A stretch of DNA of 42,778 nucleotides from Paenibacillus cellulosilyticus (lineage in GTDB: Bacteria; Bacillota; Bacilli; Paenibacillales; Paenibacillaceae): the NCBI RefSeq assembly GCF_003182255.1, contig NZ_QGTQ01000026.1, forward strand, positions 1-42,778. The letters run 5' to 3'. The position numbers and the translations under genes are program-made. Below the pieces are notes generated by a model. That model was not told where the DNA came from and did no database searches. It saw only the letters and a list, made by a program, of their open reading frames with translations. Positions within the stretch are counted from its first letter, which is position 1; the number at the start of each line of letters is the position of its first letter. Below, piece by piece: positions 8,401 through 15,523 of the stretch.

Positions 8401-10585
8401 AGCCTTTTACGTCGAGACCGAAGCTGCTGTTGATGCGCTGGTTAGCTATTTGAAACATAACGAGCTTGAGGATGCATTCGTGATGTCGGACAAGCCCGAG
8501 CTCGTGAAGCGCGCAAGGCTGGCGCATATGATGCTTCGCGGCATTGTCGATTACAGTAAAGCTTCAATCGCATCGAACGACGACCTAATGAACATTCGTG
8601 CACAGGCGACGCTTAACAAGGCGAAAATCGTTATGTTGCCGCAAGCGGCTACATCGAAGGCTAATGTAGCCTATCTGCAGGAGCGTACGATTGTTGTATG
8701 GACGAAAGAAACGGGAGCAACGAACGCGCAGGAGCAATATGTAAATCTGCACCGTATCATTACGGCAGGCTCGAACGGGATCGTGACGAGCGCGGTTAGC
8801 GAGGCGTTCCGTGCGCTGAACGTGTATACGAACGAGACGACGTTAGTCCGTAAGCCGTATATGATCGGACACCGTGGTCTGCCGACCGCTGCACCAGAGA
8901 ATACGATTATTAGTAATGAGCTTGCGCTGGACGCAGGTGCAGATTTTATCGAAAACGACATTTATCTGTCCAAAGACGGCCATCTTGTTATCATTCATGA
9001 CTCTGTATTGGAATCAACGACGACGGACGGTACGGGCTCGGTTGAGAGCTACACGCTGGAAGAGCTGCGCAAGTTCCAAATGAAGCAAGTAGCGGGAACG
9101 AACTATCCGGAAGCGCGCATTGCGACGCTCGACGAGCAGATCGATCTGGCAAGAGAACGTGGCGCCATGGTTTATGCAGAGATTAAGACGGCTACCCCTG
9201 CGGCGGTGGATGCTTTCGTTGCGCTGGTACGCGAGAAGCATGCCGAGGACATCATTAACGTCATGTCCTTCGATACGAACCAATTGGCACGGCTTGCTGC
9301 GCAAATGCCGGATATGCCGCTTGGTCTCCTGACATCGGGTTATGCAAATGAAAATGCAGTAAACAGCTCGCTGCGCGAGACGTTGAAGGTAACGCAGTAC
9401 TATGACAGCACGTTTAACACGAGCTACAGCGGACTTGGTCCGAAGTTCATAGAGGCAGCACATGCTCGTGGGTTGATCGTTTCACCTTGGACTTATAACA
9501 ATTATGCAGATTTCAAATCGATCTTCCTGCAAGGCGGCTTCGGGATCACGACGGACTATTCGAACTGGGCGAGCAAATGGGTCTATGCGGTTGAGCCGGA
9601 GAAGGTAGAGTATACGCTTGAGACTGGTAAGAGCCAAGATCTGAAGGCGACGGTTCGCAGCTATGACCAAACGCTGACGCCAGTAGAGCCTACTGTTGTT
9701 CTGTTGGACGACAGCGGTACGGTTACGGCGGATGCGAACCATATTACGGCAAGCAAAGTGGGCGTAACATATGCGCTGCTTCGCTATACAGCAACGATCG
9801 ACTCCGATCATTATGATGTATATACGCAGCCGATCACGATTCGCGTGAATGCACCAAGCACGCCTGGCAATGGCAATAGCAATGGTGGCGGCGGCACTAT
9901 CGTCCCAGGTGATGGCGGTAACAGCACGAACGATAACGGAAGCAGTAAGAGCAACAACGAGAACAACAATGAAGGTAATGGCAGCACGGAAGAGGGCACA
10001 AACAACAATGGCAGCGAGCAAGGCAGTGGTTCGGAAGGTACTACGACCGAGAAGCCTTCGTTCTCCGATATCACGGGTCACTGGGCATCTTCTGTCATCA
10101 TGCTGGTTGCAGAACATGGCTTCATGAACGGTTACCAAGATGGTACGTTCAAGCCGAATAACAGCATCACGCGCGCTGAATTCATCACGGTAGTTGCTAG
10201 ATTGCTGGCACTGCCGGACGCGCAAGGCAGTTCGTCGTTCAACGATGTGGCGGCAGATGCTTGGTATGCGAAATATGTGAATAGTGCGGTTGAAGCGGGT
10301 TGGGTTCAAGGCTTTGCGGATCACACGTTCCGTCCGAGCCAGAACATTACCCGTGAAGAAGCGGTAGTCATTCTTTATCGTGCCCTGCAGGACAAGCTTG
10401 TTTTGGCTGGTGGTGAGCAGCTGACATTCACGGACAGCGGCACAATTGCCGCTTGGGCACAAGAGGCAGTCCTCGCAATGACGTCGAATGGTCTGCTCGG
10501 CGGATATCCAGACGATACGATCAGACCAAAAGCGAATCTGACGCGTGCAGAAGTTGCTGCGATGATCATGAAGTTTTTAGGCTAG
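5435..10585 (+). CDS. SLH-anchored multidomain glycerophosphodiester phosphodiesterase
   Basis: This is a secreted protein of 1,716 residues. The apparent order is: signal peptide (1-35); Ala/Glu/Thr-rich spacer (36-115); CBM9/DOMON-like domain (about 123-330); LamG-like domain (333-529); two bacterial Ig-like domains (535-705); a second LamG-like domain (712-909); a degenerate GDPD-like barrel (916-1139); a catalytic GDPD domain (1142-1386); another Ig-like domain (1389-1472); a Gly/Asn/Ser linker; and three SLH domains (1543-1716). Catalytic motifs are HRG (H1146, R1147), PENT, E1173 and D1175 in ENDIYL, and H1188-D1189. GDPDs hydrolyse glycerophosphodiesters to glycerol 3-phosphate and an alcohol. 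SLH domains should hold it on the cell wall, where it could feed the adjacent transporter. GTG at 5435 is chosen for the GAGGGAG 7 bases upstream and the signal peptide that follows. Confidence 0.88.
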   Translation: MKKKWSAWMSMIALVVMLGNVAQSAALPAKAAAAEAEGSTDAAAGSDSTTPEAGNETTPAAEDTAADPEAEVDSEGNSSTTPESEAAPETTPDSEETIETGLEAEPEAINAVAAELTEAARKTMDVRKTLTAPVIDGKFDESFWSVMDAVEVPVGEGLTAPAKLGLLWDNQYLYIGMDMTDSALISSASGSWFDQDSVSLFFDPTLHQSTPYINSDMQAGFNYAPGTTTPTFHFGAALNNHAAKDEKNILRAIQTTDHGWSLEVAVPWTMLDMNPVQRKQLGFEAVATDRFSDDAASIGNSAWSAYQSSSFWNDTQGYGVLTLVDDNPVSGNVNPVLLQENFDSYESGTIPANWISDVNSGSAPFGIVKDGNGNGRMAFSGTASGKQSRVTAPVQWDNYSVEADLRFDSVLNSARWASLIFRGAADGKKPYNQMAIRQNGTYEVAYRKPDDSWSVIATGTSPALTIGQDYTLKVRVFDNNVKEYIKAKDEADYKLLVDKSFAADLLSRGKIGFQADQSSVSFDNLKVTRITADSLALNMPATVEALTAAVPLTGTVVYSDGITEELAMNRVQLYASDESIAKVSGGQLYAIKPGTVTMKAVFANAEWSQTVTVTPSTAPVAVTSLTHDTGYTLATTNMTLDPATLSFAAVLNDFTTGTVSGADLTWTSTDEAVSVEEGKLVVKQRGVHTITGKKDGASVTLLIVAKDAADAEYVLYENNFDNTADGALPTDWKRIEGTTASKAAVKSGLFEIDALASPDNPSRVLLPDFLNQFGNYKIEADVTNTASNDTARWNSIMYRVQNNNYPYYQMAVRKDATAVNGVEFAERTPENAWNVMNRGSFSEAINADKMYHYTVVAYGNRVRESINDMLLIDTANAGAYAKGGIGLQANGSKMKVDNLRVTLQLDELPPLPGDRYVNVAQADTRISLAPSVVTDIATKQQLESYTGSALPATVILHVNDDLKVVAASGGQAIMTLDEALETIDSRMIPAFYVETEAAVDALVSYLKHNELEDAFVMSDKPELVKRARLAHMMLRGIVDYSKASIASNDDLMNIRAQATLNKAKIVMLPQAATSKANVAYLQERTIVVWTKETGATNAQEQYVNLHRIITAGSNGIVTSAVSEAFRALNVYTNETTLVRKPYMIGHRGLPTAAPENTIISNELALDAGADFIENDIYLSKDGHLVIIHDSVLESTTTDGTGSVESYTLEELRKFQMKQVAGTNYPEARIATLDEQIDLARERGAMVYAEIKTATPAAVDAFVALVREKHAEDIINVMSFDTNQLARLAAQMPDMPLGLLTSGYANENAVNSSLRETLKVTQYYDSTFNTSYSGLGPKFIEAAHARGLIVSPWTYNNYADFKSIFLQGGFGITTDYSNWASKWVYAVEPEKVEYTLETGKSQDLKATVRSYDQTLTPVEPTVVLLDDSGTVTADANHITASKVGVTYALLRYTATIDSDHYDVYTQPITIRVNAPSTPGNGNSNGGGGTIVPGDGGNSTNDNGSSKSNNENNNEGNGSTEEGTNNNGSEQGSGSEGTTTEKPSFSDITGHWASSVIMLVAEHGFMNGYQDGTFKPNNSITRAEFITVVARLLALPDAQGSSSFNDVAADAWYAKYVNSAVEAGWVQGFADHTFRPSQNITREEAVVILYRALQDKLVLAGGEQLTFTDSGTIAAWAQEAVLAMTSNGLLGGYPDDTIRPKANLTRAEVAAMIMKFLG

Positions 10586-10599
10586 TTTGAAAAGGCTAT

Positions 10600-10649
10600 A
10601 AAGGCAGCATAGGATTGAACGGCAGCGTTCAGTCCTATGCTGCTTTTTG
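10600..10649 (+). terminator. Rho-independent terminator of the phosphodiesterase gene
   Basis: GCAGCATAGGA-TTGAAC pairs with GTTCA-TCCTATGCTGC around a GGCAGC loop, followed by TTTTT at 10644-10648. It is a strong hairpin 15 bases after the stop codon, immediately upstream of the palindrome array. Confidence 0.9.
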
Positions 10650-10653
10650 ACTT

Positions 10654-11301
10654 GGTGCCCGCTCCCGTAGGTGCAATTCTGCACCTACGGGAGCGGGCAC
10701 CGGCGCCAAAGCTCGGTGTAGGTGCAATTCTGCACCTACGGGAGCGGGATCCGGCGCCAAAGCTCGATGTAGGTGCAATTCTGCACCTACGGGAGCGGAT
10801 GTCGGCGCCAAAGCTCGGTGTAGGTGCAATTCTGCACCTACGGGAGCGGGATCCGGCGCCAAAGCTCGGTGTAGGTGCAATTCTGCACCTACGGGAGCGG
10901 GCACCGGCGCAAGAGCTCGTTGTAGGTGCAATTCTGCACCTACGGGAGCGGATGCTGGCGCAAGAGCTCGGTGTAGGTGCAATTCTGCACCTACCGGAGC
11001 GGGAGCCGGCGCAAGAGCTCGTTGTAGGTGCAATTCTGCACCTACCGGAGCAGATGCCGGCTTCAAAGCTCGGTGTAGGTGCAATTCTGCACCTACGGGA
11101 GCGGGCACCGGCGCAAGAGCTCGTGTGTAGGTGCAATTCTGCACCTACCGGAGCGGGATCCGGCGCCAAAGCTCGGTGTAGGTGCAATTCTGCACCTACC
11201 GGAGCGGATGCCGGCGCCAAAGCTCGGTGTAGGTGCAATTCTGCACCTACCGGAGCGAATGCCGGCGCCAAAGCTCGGTGTAGGTGCAATTCTGCACCTA
11301 C
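10654..11301. repeat. Palindrome array 1: 13 cores at 51-bp period
   Basis: Thirteen identical 22-bp cores consist of arms GTAGGTGCA and TGCACCTAC around the loop ATTC. They start at 10667, 10718, 10769, 10820, 10871, 10922, 10973, 11024, 11075, 11127, 11178, 11229 and 11280. Every interval is 51 bp except one of 52. The 29-bp linkers vary: GGGAGC or CGGAGC, then a variable block, then GGCGCCAAAGCTCG or GGCGCAAGAGCTCG. The left edge carries an inverted half-linker, which makes a perfect 22-bp-arm hairpin at 10654-10701. The array lies between convergent genes, outside both terminators. Because 51 is a multiple of three, long open frames run through it on both strands; these are judged non-coding. 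Confidence 0.95.
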
Positions 11302-11361
11302 AGGAGTCGGGGCCGGCGAGGCGTTCAAGCCGGGTTAAGGCGATCGGATCGCTCGCACATC

Positions 11362-11390
11362 AAAAAACGGTTGAGCATCCGCTCAACCGT
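11362..11390 (-). terminator. Rho-independent terminator of ydiF
   Basis: On the minus strand ACGGTTGAGC pairs with GCTCAACCGT around GGAT and is followed by TTTTTT. It lies 21 bases after the ydiF stop codon. Confidence 0.9.
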
Positions 11391-11410
11391 CCTTCCTCAT
11401 CACACCTTCA

Positions 11411-13363
11411 TTACCCAACCAACGCTTCCCACTGCTCGTATACACTAGCCAGTTCTGCACGCTTCGCGTCGATACTAGCCTGAATTTCCTGAACGCGCAC
11501 GTAGTCGTTGAACACTTCCGGCTTGGTCAGTTCGGTCTCCAGCGATTCGATTGCTGACTCTAGCTCGGCGATCGACGCTTCCAGCTGCTCCAGCTTACGC
11601 TGGCGGGTGCGTTCATCCCGCTTAGCCTGCTTATCCGCTTCATAAGAGGAGCTTGGAGCAGCGGCTTCTGCGACCGCTGTCTGTGTCTTGGCGCCTTTGC
11701 CGCTGGATGACGCTTCGGCAGCAGCGAGGGCTGCGAGTTCTTCCAGTTCCTGTTTTTTTTCGATCATATCGTCATAATTTCCCAGGAAATGTCGGCAGCC
11801 GTCAGGCGTTAGTTCGACAATTCGTTCCGCCATCTTGTTCAGGAAATAACGGTCATGCGAGATGAACAGCAACGTACCGTCATAGTCGATCAACGCGGAT
11901 TCGAGTACTTCCTTGCTGAACAAGTCCAAGTGGTTGGTTGGCTCGTCAAGAATGAGCACATTCGCGCGATCAAGCATCAGTTTGGCCAATGCGACGCGTG
12001 CTTTCTCGCCGCCGCTCAGAGAAGATACGACCTTCTGCACATCGTCGCCGCTGAACAGGAAGCTGCCGAGTACGGTGCGAATGCGCGCTTCTTCTAAGTG
12101 AGGGAACGCGCTCCATACTTCCTCGAGTACCGTATTCGAGCCTGTCAGCGTTGCTTGCTCCTGATCGTAGAAGCCAAGCTTCACGTTCGAGCCCCAGCGG
12201 AATGAGCCGTCTGCGAGCGGCTGGCGATCGATTAGTGCCTTGAGCAGCGTCGACTTCCCGATCCCGTTCGGGCCGACGAGTGCAACGGTTTCTCCGCGTT
12301 CAAGCCGGAAGCTAATATTTTTAAACAGTGGCTGTGAAGCGCCCTCGAACGAGACAGAAAGCGAGTCGGCGGTAAGGACGTCCTTACCGGTCTGGCGATC
12401 AATCTCGAAAGAGAAGTTCGCCTTCTTCAGATCGCCGAGCGGCTTGTCGAGGCGATCCATTTTATCCAGCGCCTTGCGCCGGCTCTGTGCACGCTTCGTC
12501 GTGGAGGCGCGGACGATGTTACGCTGGATGAACTGCTCCATTTTCACAATTTCATCCTGCTGCTTCTCGTATTGCTTCAGCTGTGATTCGTACTCAGCAG
12601 CTTTCAAATCAATGTATCTGCTATAGTTGCCGGTGTAACGCTTCGCTGCATGCCGTTCAATCTCGACGATGCCTGTTGCCAGTGCATCCAGGAAGTAGCG
12701 GTCATGAGAGACGATTAGAATGGAGCCGCTGTAGCCGCGAAGGTACGACTCGAGCCATGTCAACGTTTCAATATCCAAGTGGTTGGTCGGCTCGTCAAGC
12801 ATGAGCAGATCAGGAGCTTGCAGCAGCATGCGCGCAAGTGCCAGTCGCGTTCGTTGTCCGCCGCTTAGCGTGGAGATAACGGTGTTCGGATCAAAATGGC
12901 TGAAGCCCATGCCGTGAAGCACGCTTTTGATCCGTGTATCCATCTCGAAGCCGCCATTGCTGCGGAACCAGTCCGACCGTTCTGCATAGCGGGCAAGCGT
13001 CTCTTCGTAGCGCTTCTCATCGCGGTGCAGATCAGGATCAGCAATCGCAGTCTCAAGCTGGCGAAGCTCTTGCTCCGTATCGAGCAGAGCGCGGAATACC
13101 TCGCGCATTTCTTCAATAATAGTGCGATCTGAATGCAGGCCGCTGTTCTGGGCGAGATAACCGATGCGTGTTTCTTTCGCTTTATAGATCGTGCCGGAGT
13201 CGTAGGACATTTCGCCAGCAATTATTTGCAGCAGCGTCGATTTGCCGGCACCGTTCACACCAACAAGGCCAATCCGCTCGCGCTCTTGGACTTGGAATGT
13301 AATACGGGATAGAATCGGCGTTACGCCGTAGCTTTTGGATAAGTCAGAAACCTGAAGCAGCAT
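11411..13363 (-). CDS. ydiF: ABC-F family ATPase (YdiF-like)
   Basis: This is a 650-residue soluble ABC-F protein with two ATP-binding cassettes and no membrane segments. The first cassette has Walker A GVNGAGKST, signature LSGGQRTRLALARMLL and Walker B LLMLDEPTNHLD. The second has GPNGIGKST, LSGGEKARVALAKLML and ILDEPTNHLD. The inter-domain linker carries the conserved RASTTKRAQSRRKALDKM segment. A charged coiled-coil tail (about 560-650) follows, as in B. subtilis YdiF. ABC-F proteins bind the ribosomal E site and influence translation. The ATG at 13363 is chosen because its product begins MLLQVSDLSKSYG, as YdiF does, with GGAGG upstream. In B. subtilis ydiF is next to moaC; here it is divergent from that cluster. 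Confidence 0.9.
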   Translation of the reverse strand: MLLQVSDLSKSYGVTPILSRITFQVQERERIGLVGVNGAGKSTLLQIIAGEMSYDSGTIYKAKETRIGYLAQNSGLHSDRTIIEEMREVFRALLDTEQELRQLETAIADPDLHRDEKRYEETLARYAERSDWFRSNGGFEMDTRIKSVLHGMGFSHFDPNTVISTLSGGQRTRLALARMLLQAPDLLMLDEPTNHLDIETLTWLESYLRGYSGSILIVSHDRYFLDALATGIVEIERHAAKRYTGNYSRYIDLKAAEYESQLKQYEKQQDEIVKMEQFIQRNIVRASTTKRAQSRRKALDKMDRLDKPLGDLKKANFSFEIDRQTGKDVLTADSLSVSFEGASQPLFKNISFRLERGETVALVGPNGIGKSTLLKALIDRQPLADGSFRWGSNVKLGFYDQEQATLTGSNTVLEEVWSAFPHLEEARIRTVLGSFLFSGDDVQKVVSSLSGGEKARVALAKLMLDRANVLILDEPTNHLDLFSKEVLESALIDYDGTLLFISHDRYFLNKMAERIVELTPDGCRHFLGNYDDMIEKKQELEELAALAAAEASSSGKGAKTQTAVAEAAAPSSSYEADKQAKRDERTRQRKLEQLEASIAELESAIESLETELTKPEVFNDYVRVQEIQASIDAKRAELASVYEQWEALVG

Positions 13364-13733
13364 ATGGAATGATAACCTCCAATTCACAACATGGGTCGAA
13401 ATAATAGTCGGTGAGGAATAGTGCAGCAAATCCATACCTATTCCTTAATTATACCTTCGCCAACCAATAAGTGTTGAAAAACTCACTTATTGCTTTATTC
13501 GAATATACGTAACCCCGAGGCCTTCCCTAGCAGGGACGGTTTGGGTGGATAGAGTCTATCGACAGTTTACCACATAAGAATTTATAAGTTTGCGGTGTAA
13601 TTAGGAAAGAACAAATTCTTATTAGCGAAGTGAAACGGCTGCCGCCGTCTATTATCGGCGCATTGTGTTTCATTCTGGAGAAAAATAGGCCTATATAAAA
13701 GCTGAAAACTTGTATAAGCTTATATTTCGATAA

Positions 13734-13770
13734 AACCTACCTCTAAATGCGGTATCGATAAAGGTTTTTT
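13734..13770 (+). terminator. Terminator-like repeat, copy A
   Basis: AACCT at 13734-13738 can pair with AGGTT before a run of T residues ending at 13770. The left part (AACCTACCTCTAAATGCGGT) matches 17 of 20 bases of the element at 16875. It may end a short leader RNA or be a decayed dispersed repeat. Confidence 0.45.
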
Positions 13771-13807
13771 GACATGAGAATGCTCGAATGCGAAACTAGC
13801 CTGCGCA

Positions 13808-13837
13808 TTGGCGAAAGCTGTGCAACAATGGTAAACT
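13808..13837 (+). promoter_or_regulatory. Likely sigma-A promoter for the cyclo-ligase/moa operon
   Basis: TTGGCG at 13808-13813 and TAAACT at 13832-13837 are separated by 18 bases, 43 bases upstream of the ATG at 13881. Confidence 0.5.
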
Positions 13838-13880
13838 AATAACGATTATGGCTGCAAGATTTGGTAGAAAGGGCTAATTC

Positions 13881-14519
13881 ATGATGGAGCGTAATAACGG
13901 CGAGAAGCATGAACTGCGGATTACAATGAAGCGGAACCGGGAAGCAATAGAAGCAGTGCAGCGCATAAGCTGGTCGCAAGCAGCTTGTGAACGGATATCG
14001 AATCTATTGGTGGAAATCGGTGCATCAAGCGTCATGGTGTATGTTGGACTTCGGTCAGAACTGGATACAACTGCACTCATTGAGCACTGTTGGCGGAGCG
14101 GGATTGCTGTTGCAGCCCCGCGTTGCGAGCCGGATGGCATCACGATGACGCCCTACTGGATTCGCAGCTGGGACGAGCTTATGCCTGGAGCATTCGGCAT
14201 TCGGGAGCCGAATCCGGCTGTCGCTGTGAAGTGCGAGGAAACATTTGTGCCAGATGCTGTCTTCGTTCCTGGACTTGCCTTTGATCAGGAAGGTGGAAGG
14301 CTGGGCTATGGAGCCGGCTTCTACGATCGTTATTACGACCGTCTGCTCAAGCTTGTGTCAAGCGAGGGCGACATGCCATTGTGGGCAGGCTGCTGCTATG
14401 AGACGCAGCTCGTCTCAGCAGTACCGATGGATAGTCATGATGCGCGCATGGATGCGGTCGTGACAGAGCAGCACGTGTATTGGAGCGGACGAAGGAGTAG
14501 ATCAAGGTGGAATCGTTAA
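13881..14519 (+). CDS. 5-formyltetrahydrofolate cyclo-ligase
   Basis: This is a 212-residue cytoplasmic enzyme that converts 5-formyl-THF to 5,10-methenyl-THF with ATP. The family signature is clear near residues 131-155: [17 protein letters not shown] followed by AGFYDRYYD. The N-terminal basic helix region ([12 protein letters not shown]) is also typical. AAAGGG lies 7 bases before the ATG. It overlaps moaC by 13 bases, so the two are translated together. The family is named ygfA, fau or yqgN in different species, so no symbol is forced here. Confidence 0.9.
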   Translation: MMERNNGEKHELRITMKRNREAIEAVQRISWSQAACERISNLLVEIGASSVMVYVGLRSELDTTALIEHCWRSGIAVAAPRCEPDGITMTPYWIRSWDELMPGAFGIREPNPAVAVKCEETFVPDAVFVPGLAFDQEGGRLGYGAGFYDRYYDRLLKLVSSEGDMPLWAGCCYETQLVSAVPMDSHDARMDAVVTEQHVYWSGRRSRSRWNR

Positions 14520-15004
14520 CGCATTTCGATGAGCAGGGCAGAGCACGGATGGTCGATATTTCGGAGAAGGACGTAACGAAACGGACAGCAATCGCACGGA
14601 CGGCTGTTACGATGCGGCAGGAGACGCTGCAGACGATTAAGGAAGGCCGCATCAGCAAAGGAGATGTGCTTGGCGTCGCGCAGGTTGCAGGCATTATGGC
14701 AGCGAAGCAGACATCGGCTTGGATTCCGATGTGTCATCCAATTGCGCTGACGGGCGTCAACATCGCCTTCGAAGATAACGGCAGCGATGAGCTGTTCATT
14801 GAGGCGACTGTAAGAACGACCGGCAAAACAGGTGTTGAGATGGAGGCGTTGACCGCTGTTTCGGCTGCAGCCTTGACCGTGTATGATATGTGCAAAGCAA
14901 TCGATAAAGATATGGTAATTGGCCCGACGCGGCTCATAGAGAAGACCGGCGGGAAGAGCGGGGATTACCGGCGGAATGAAGAAGCAAGCGATTCGTTTAA
15001 TTGA
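14507..15004 (+). CDS. moaC: Cyclic pyranopterin monophosphate synthase MoaC
   Basis: This is a 165-residue enzyme of molybdenum cofactor synthesis that forms cyclic pyranopterin monophosphate from the MoaA product. Conserved features are IPMCHP (C76, H77), the GVEMEAL segment (E111, E113), and [11 protein letters not shown] with D127 and K130. GTG at 14507 has AAGGAG 9 bases upstream. It overlaps the cyclo-ligase gene and is followed 18 bases later by mogA. The length is normal for MoaC (about 160). moaA is not in the window. Confidence 0.95.
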   Translation: MESLTHFDEQGRARMVDISEKDVTKRTAIARTAVTMRQETLQTIKEGRISKGDVLGVAQVAGIMAAKQTSAWIPMCHPIALTGVNIAFEDNGSDELFIEATVRTTGKTGVEMEALTAVSAAALTVYDMCKAIDKDMVIGPTRLIEKTGGKSGDYRRNEEASDSFN

Positions 15005-15022
15005 TGTCAGGAGGAATTGTTC

Positions 15023-15523
15023 ATGAAATGGAAAGTGGCGATTCTGACAGCAAGTGATAAGGGCTCGAGGGGAGAGCGCGAGGATACGAGCGCACAGGTC
15101 ATTCGGGAGCTGGTGGAAGAGGAGATCGGTGGAGAAATCGTCGACTACCGTATCGTGCCGGATGAGCAGGATGAGATTATGGCCGCGCTGATCGAGATGA
15201 CGGACTACTATAAGGCGGATCTCGTGCTGACAACAGGCGGGACTGGCCTTGGACCGCGGGATGTCACGCCGGAAGCTACGTTGAAGGTAGCGGATCGACT
15301 TGTGCCCGGTATCTCGGAAGTGATGCGCATGAACGGAATGAGTCGGACGCGCAGAGCGATGCTCAGTAGAGGTGTCAGTGTCATTCGCGACCGCTCACTC
15401 ATTATCAACTTGCCAGGCAGCCCGAAAGGTGTTCAAGAGAGCTTGATGAGTGTCATCGATCAGCTCCCGCATGCACTTGGCATCGTATCCGGTCAAATTG
15501 GGGAACACGCCAATGAGCGATAA
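15023..15523 (+). CDS. mogA: MogA/MoaB-type molybdopterin adenylyltransferase
   Basis: This is a 166-residue protein of the MogA/MoaB family, which adenylylates molybdopterin before metal insertion. Key motifs are the N-terminal ILTASDKGSRG, the TTGGTGLGPRDVTPEAT loop (binding molybdopterin), and LPGSPKG near the C-terminus. ATG at 15023 is chosen because AGGAGG lies 8 bases upstream; a TTG at 15017 is too close to it. Its last 11 bases overlap the next gene. Confidence 0.9.
   Translation: MKWKVAILTASDKGSRGEREDTSAQVIRELVEEEIGGEIVDYRIVPDEQDEIMAALIEMTDYYKADLVLTTGGTGLGPRDVTPEATLKVADRLVPGISEVMRMNGMSRTRRAMLSRGVSVIRDRSLIINLPGSPKGVQESLMSVIDQLPHALGIVSGQIGEHANER

Larger units (their letters stand above)
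13364..13880. other. Divergent intergenic region with three nested inverted repeats
   Basis: This 517-bp region separates ydiF (minus) from the cyclo-ligase gene (plus) and holds no supported gene. It contains CAATAAGTG/CACTTATTG at 13465-13473 and 13484-13492; ATAAGAATTT/AAATTCTTAT at 13574-13583 and 13613-13622; and an imperfect pair TGAAAC...TGTTTCA at 13631-13672 with an internal GCCG/CGGC. A terminator-like element at 13734-13770 and a likely promoter at 13808-13837 are listed separately. Confidence 0.6.

Noticed and set aside
9482-10462. 326-residue minus-strand frame opposite the phosphodiesterase
   Set aside because: It lies opposite the GDPD and SLH domains, whose protein sequence is clearly real; the frame shows no domain of its own.
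10654-11301. CRISPR array
   Set aside because: The conserved part is a 22-bp perfect palindrome and the intervening 29-bp parts are similar to each other instead of unique. No cas genes are present.
10582-11483. Long open frames on both strands through palindrome array 1 (up to 248 residues, repeating VGAELHLH-like units)
   Set aside because: The 51-bp period is a multiple of three and the repeat lacks stop codons, so several frames stay open by default. The frames overlap each other on both strands and run into terminators. No convincing start or domain is seen.
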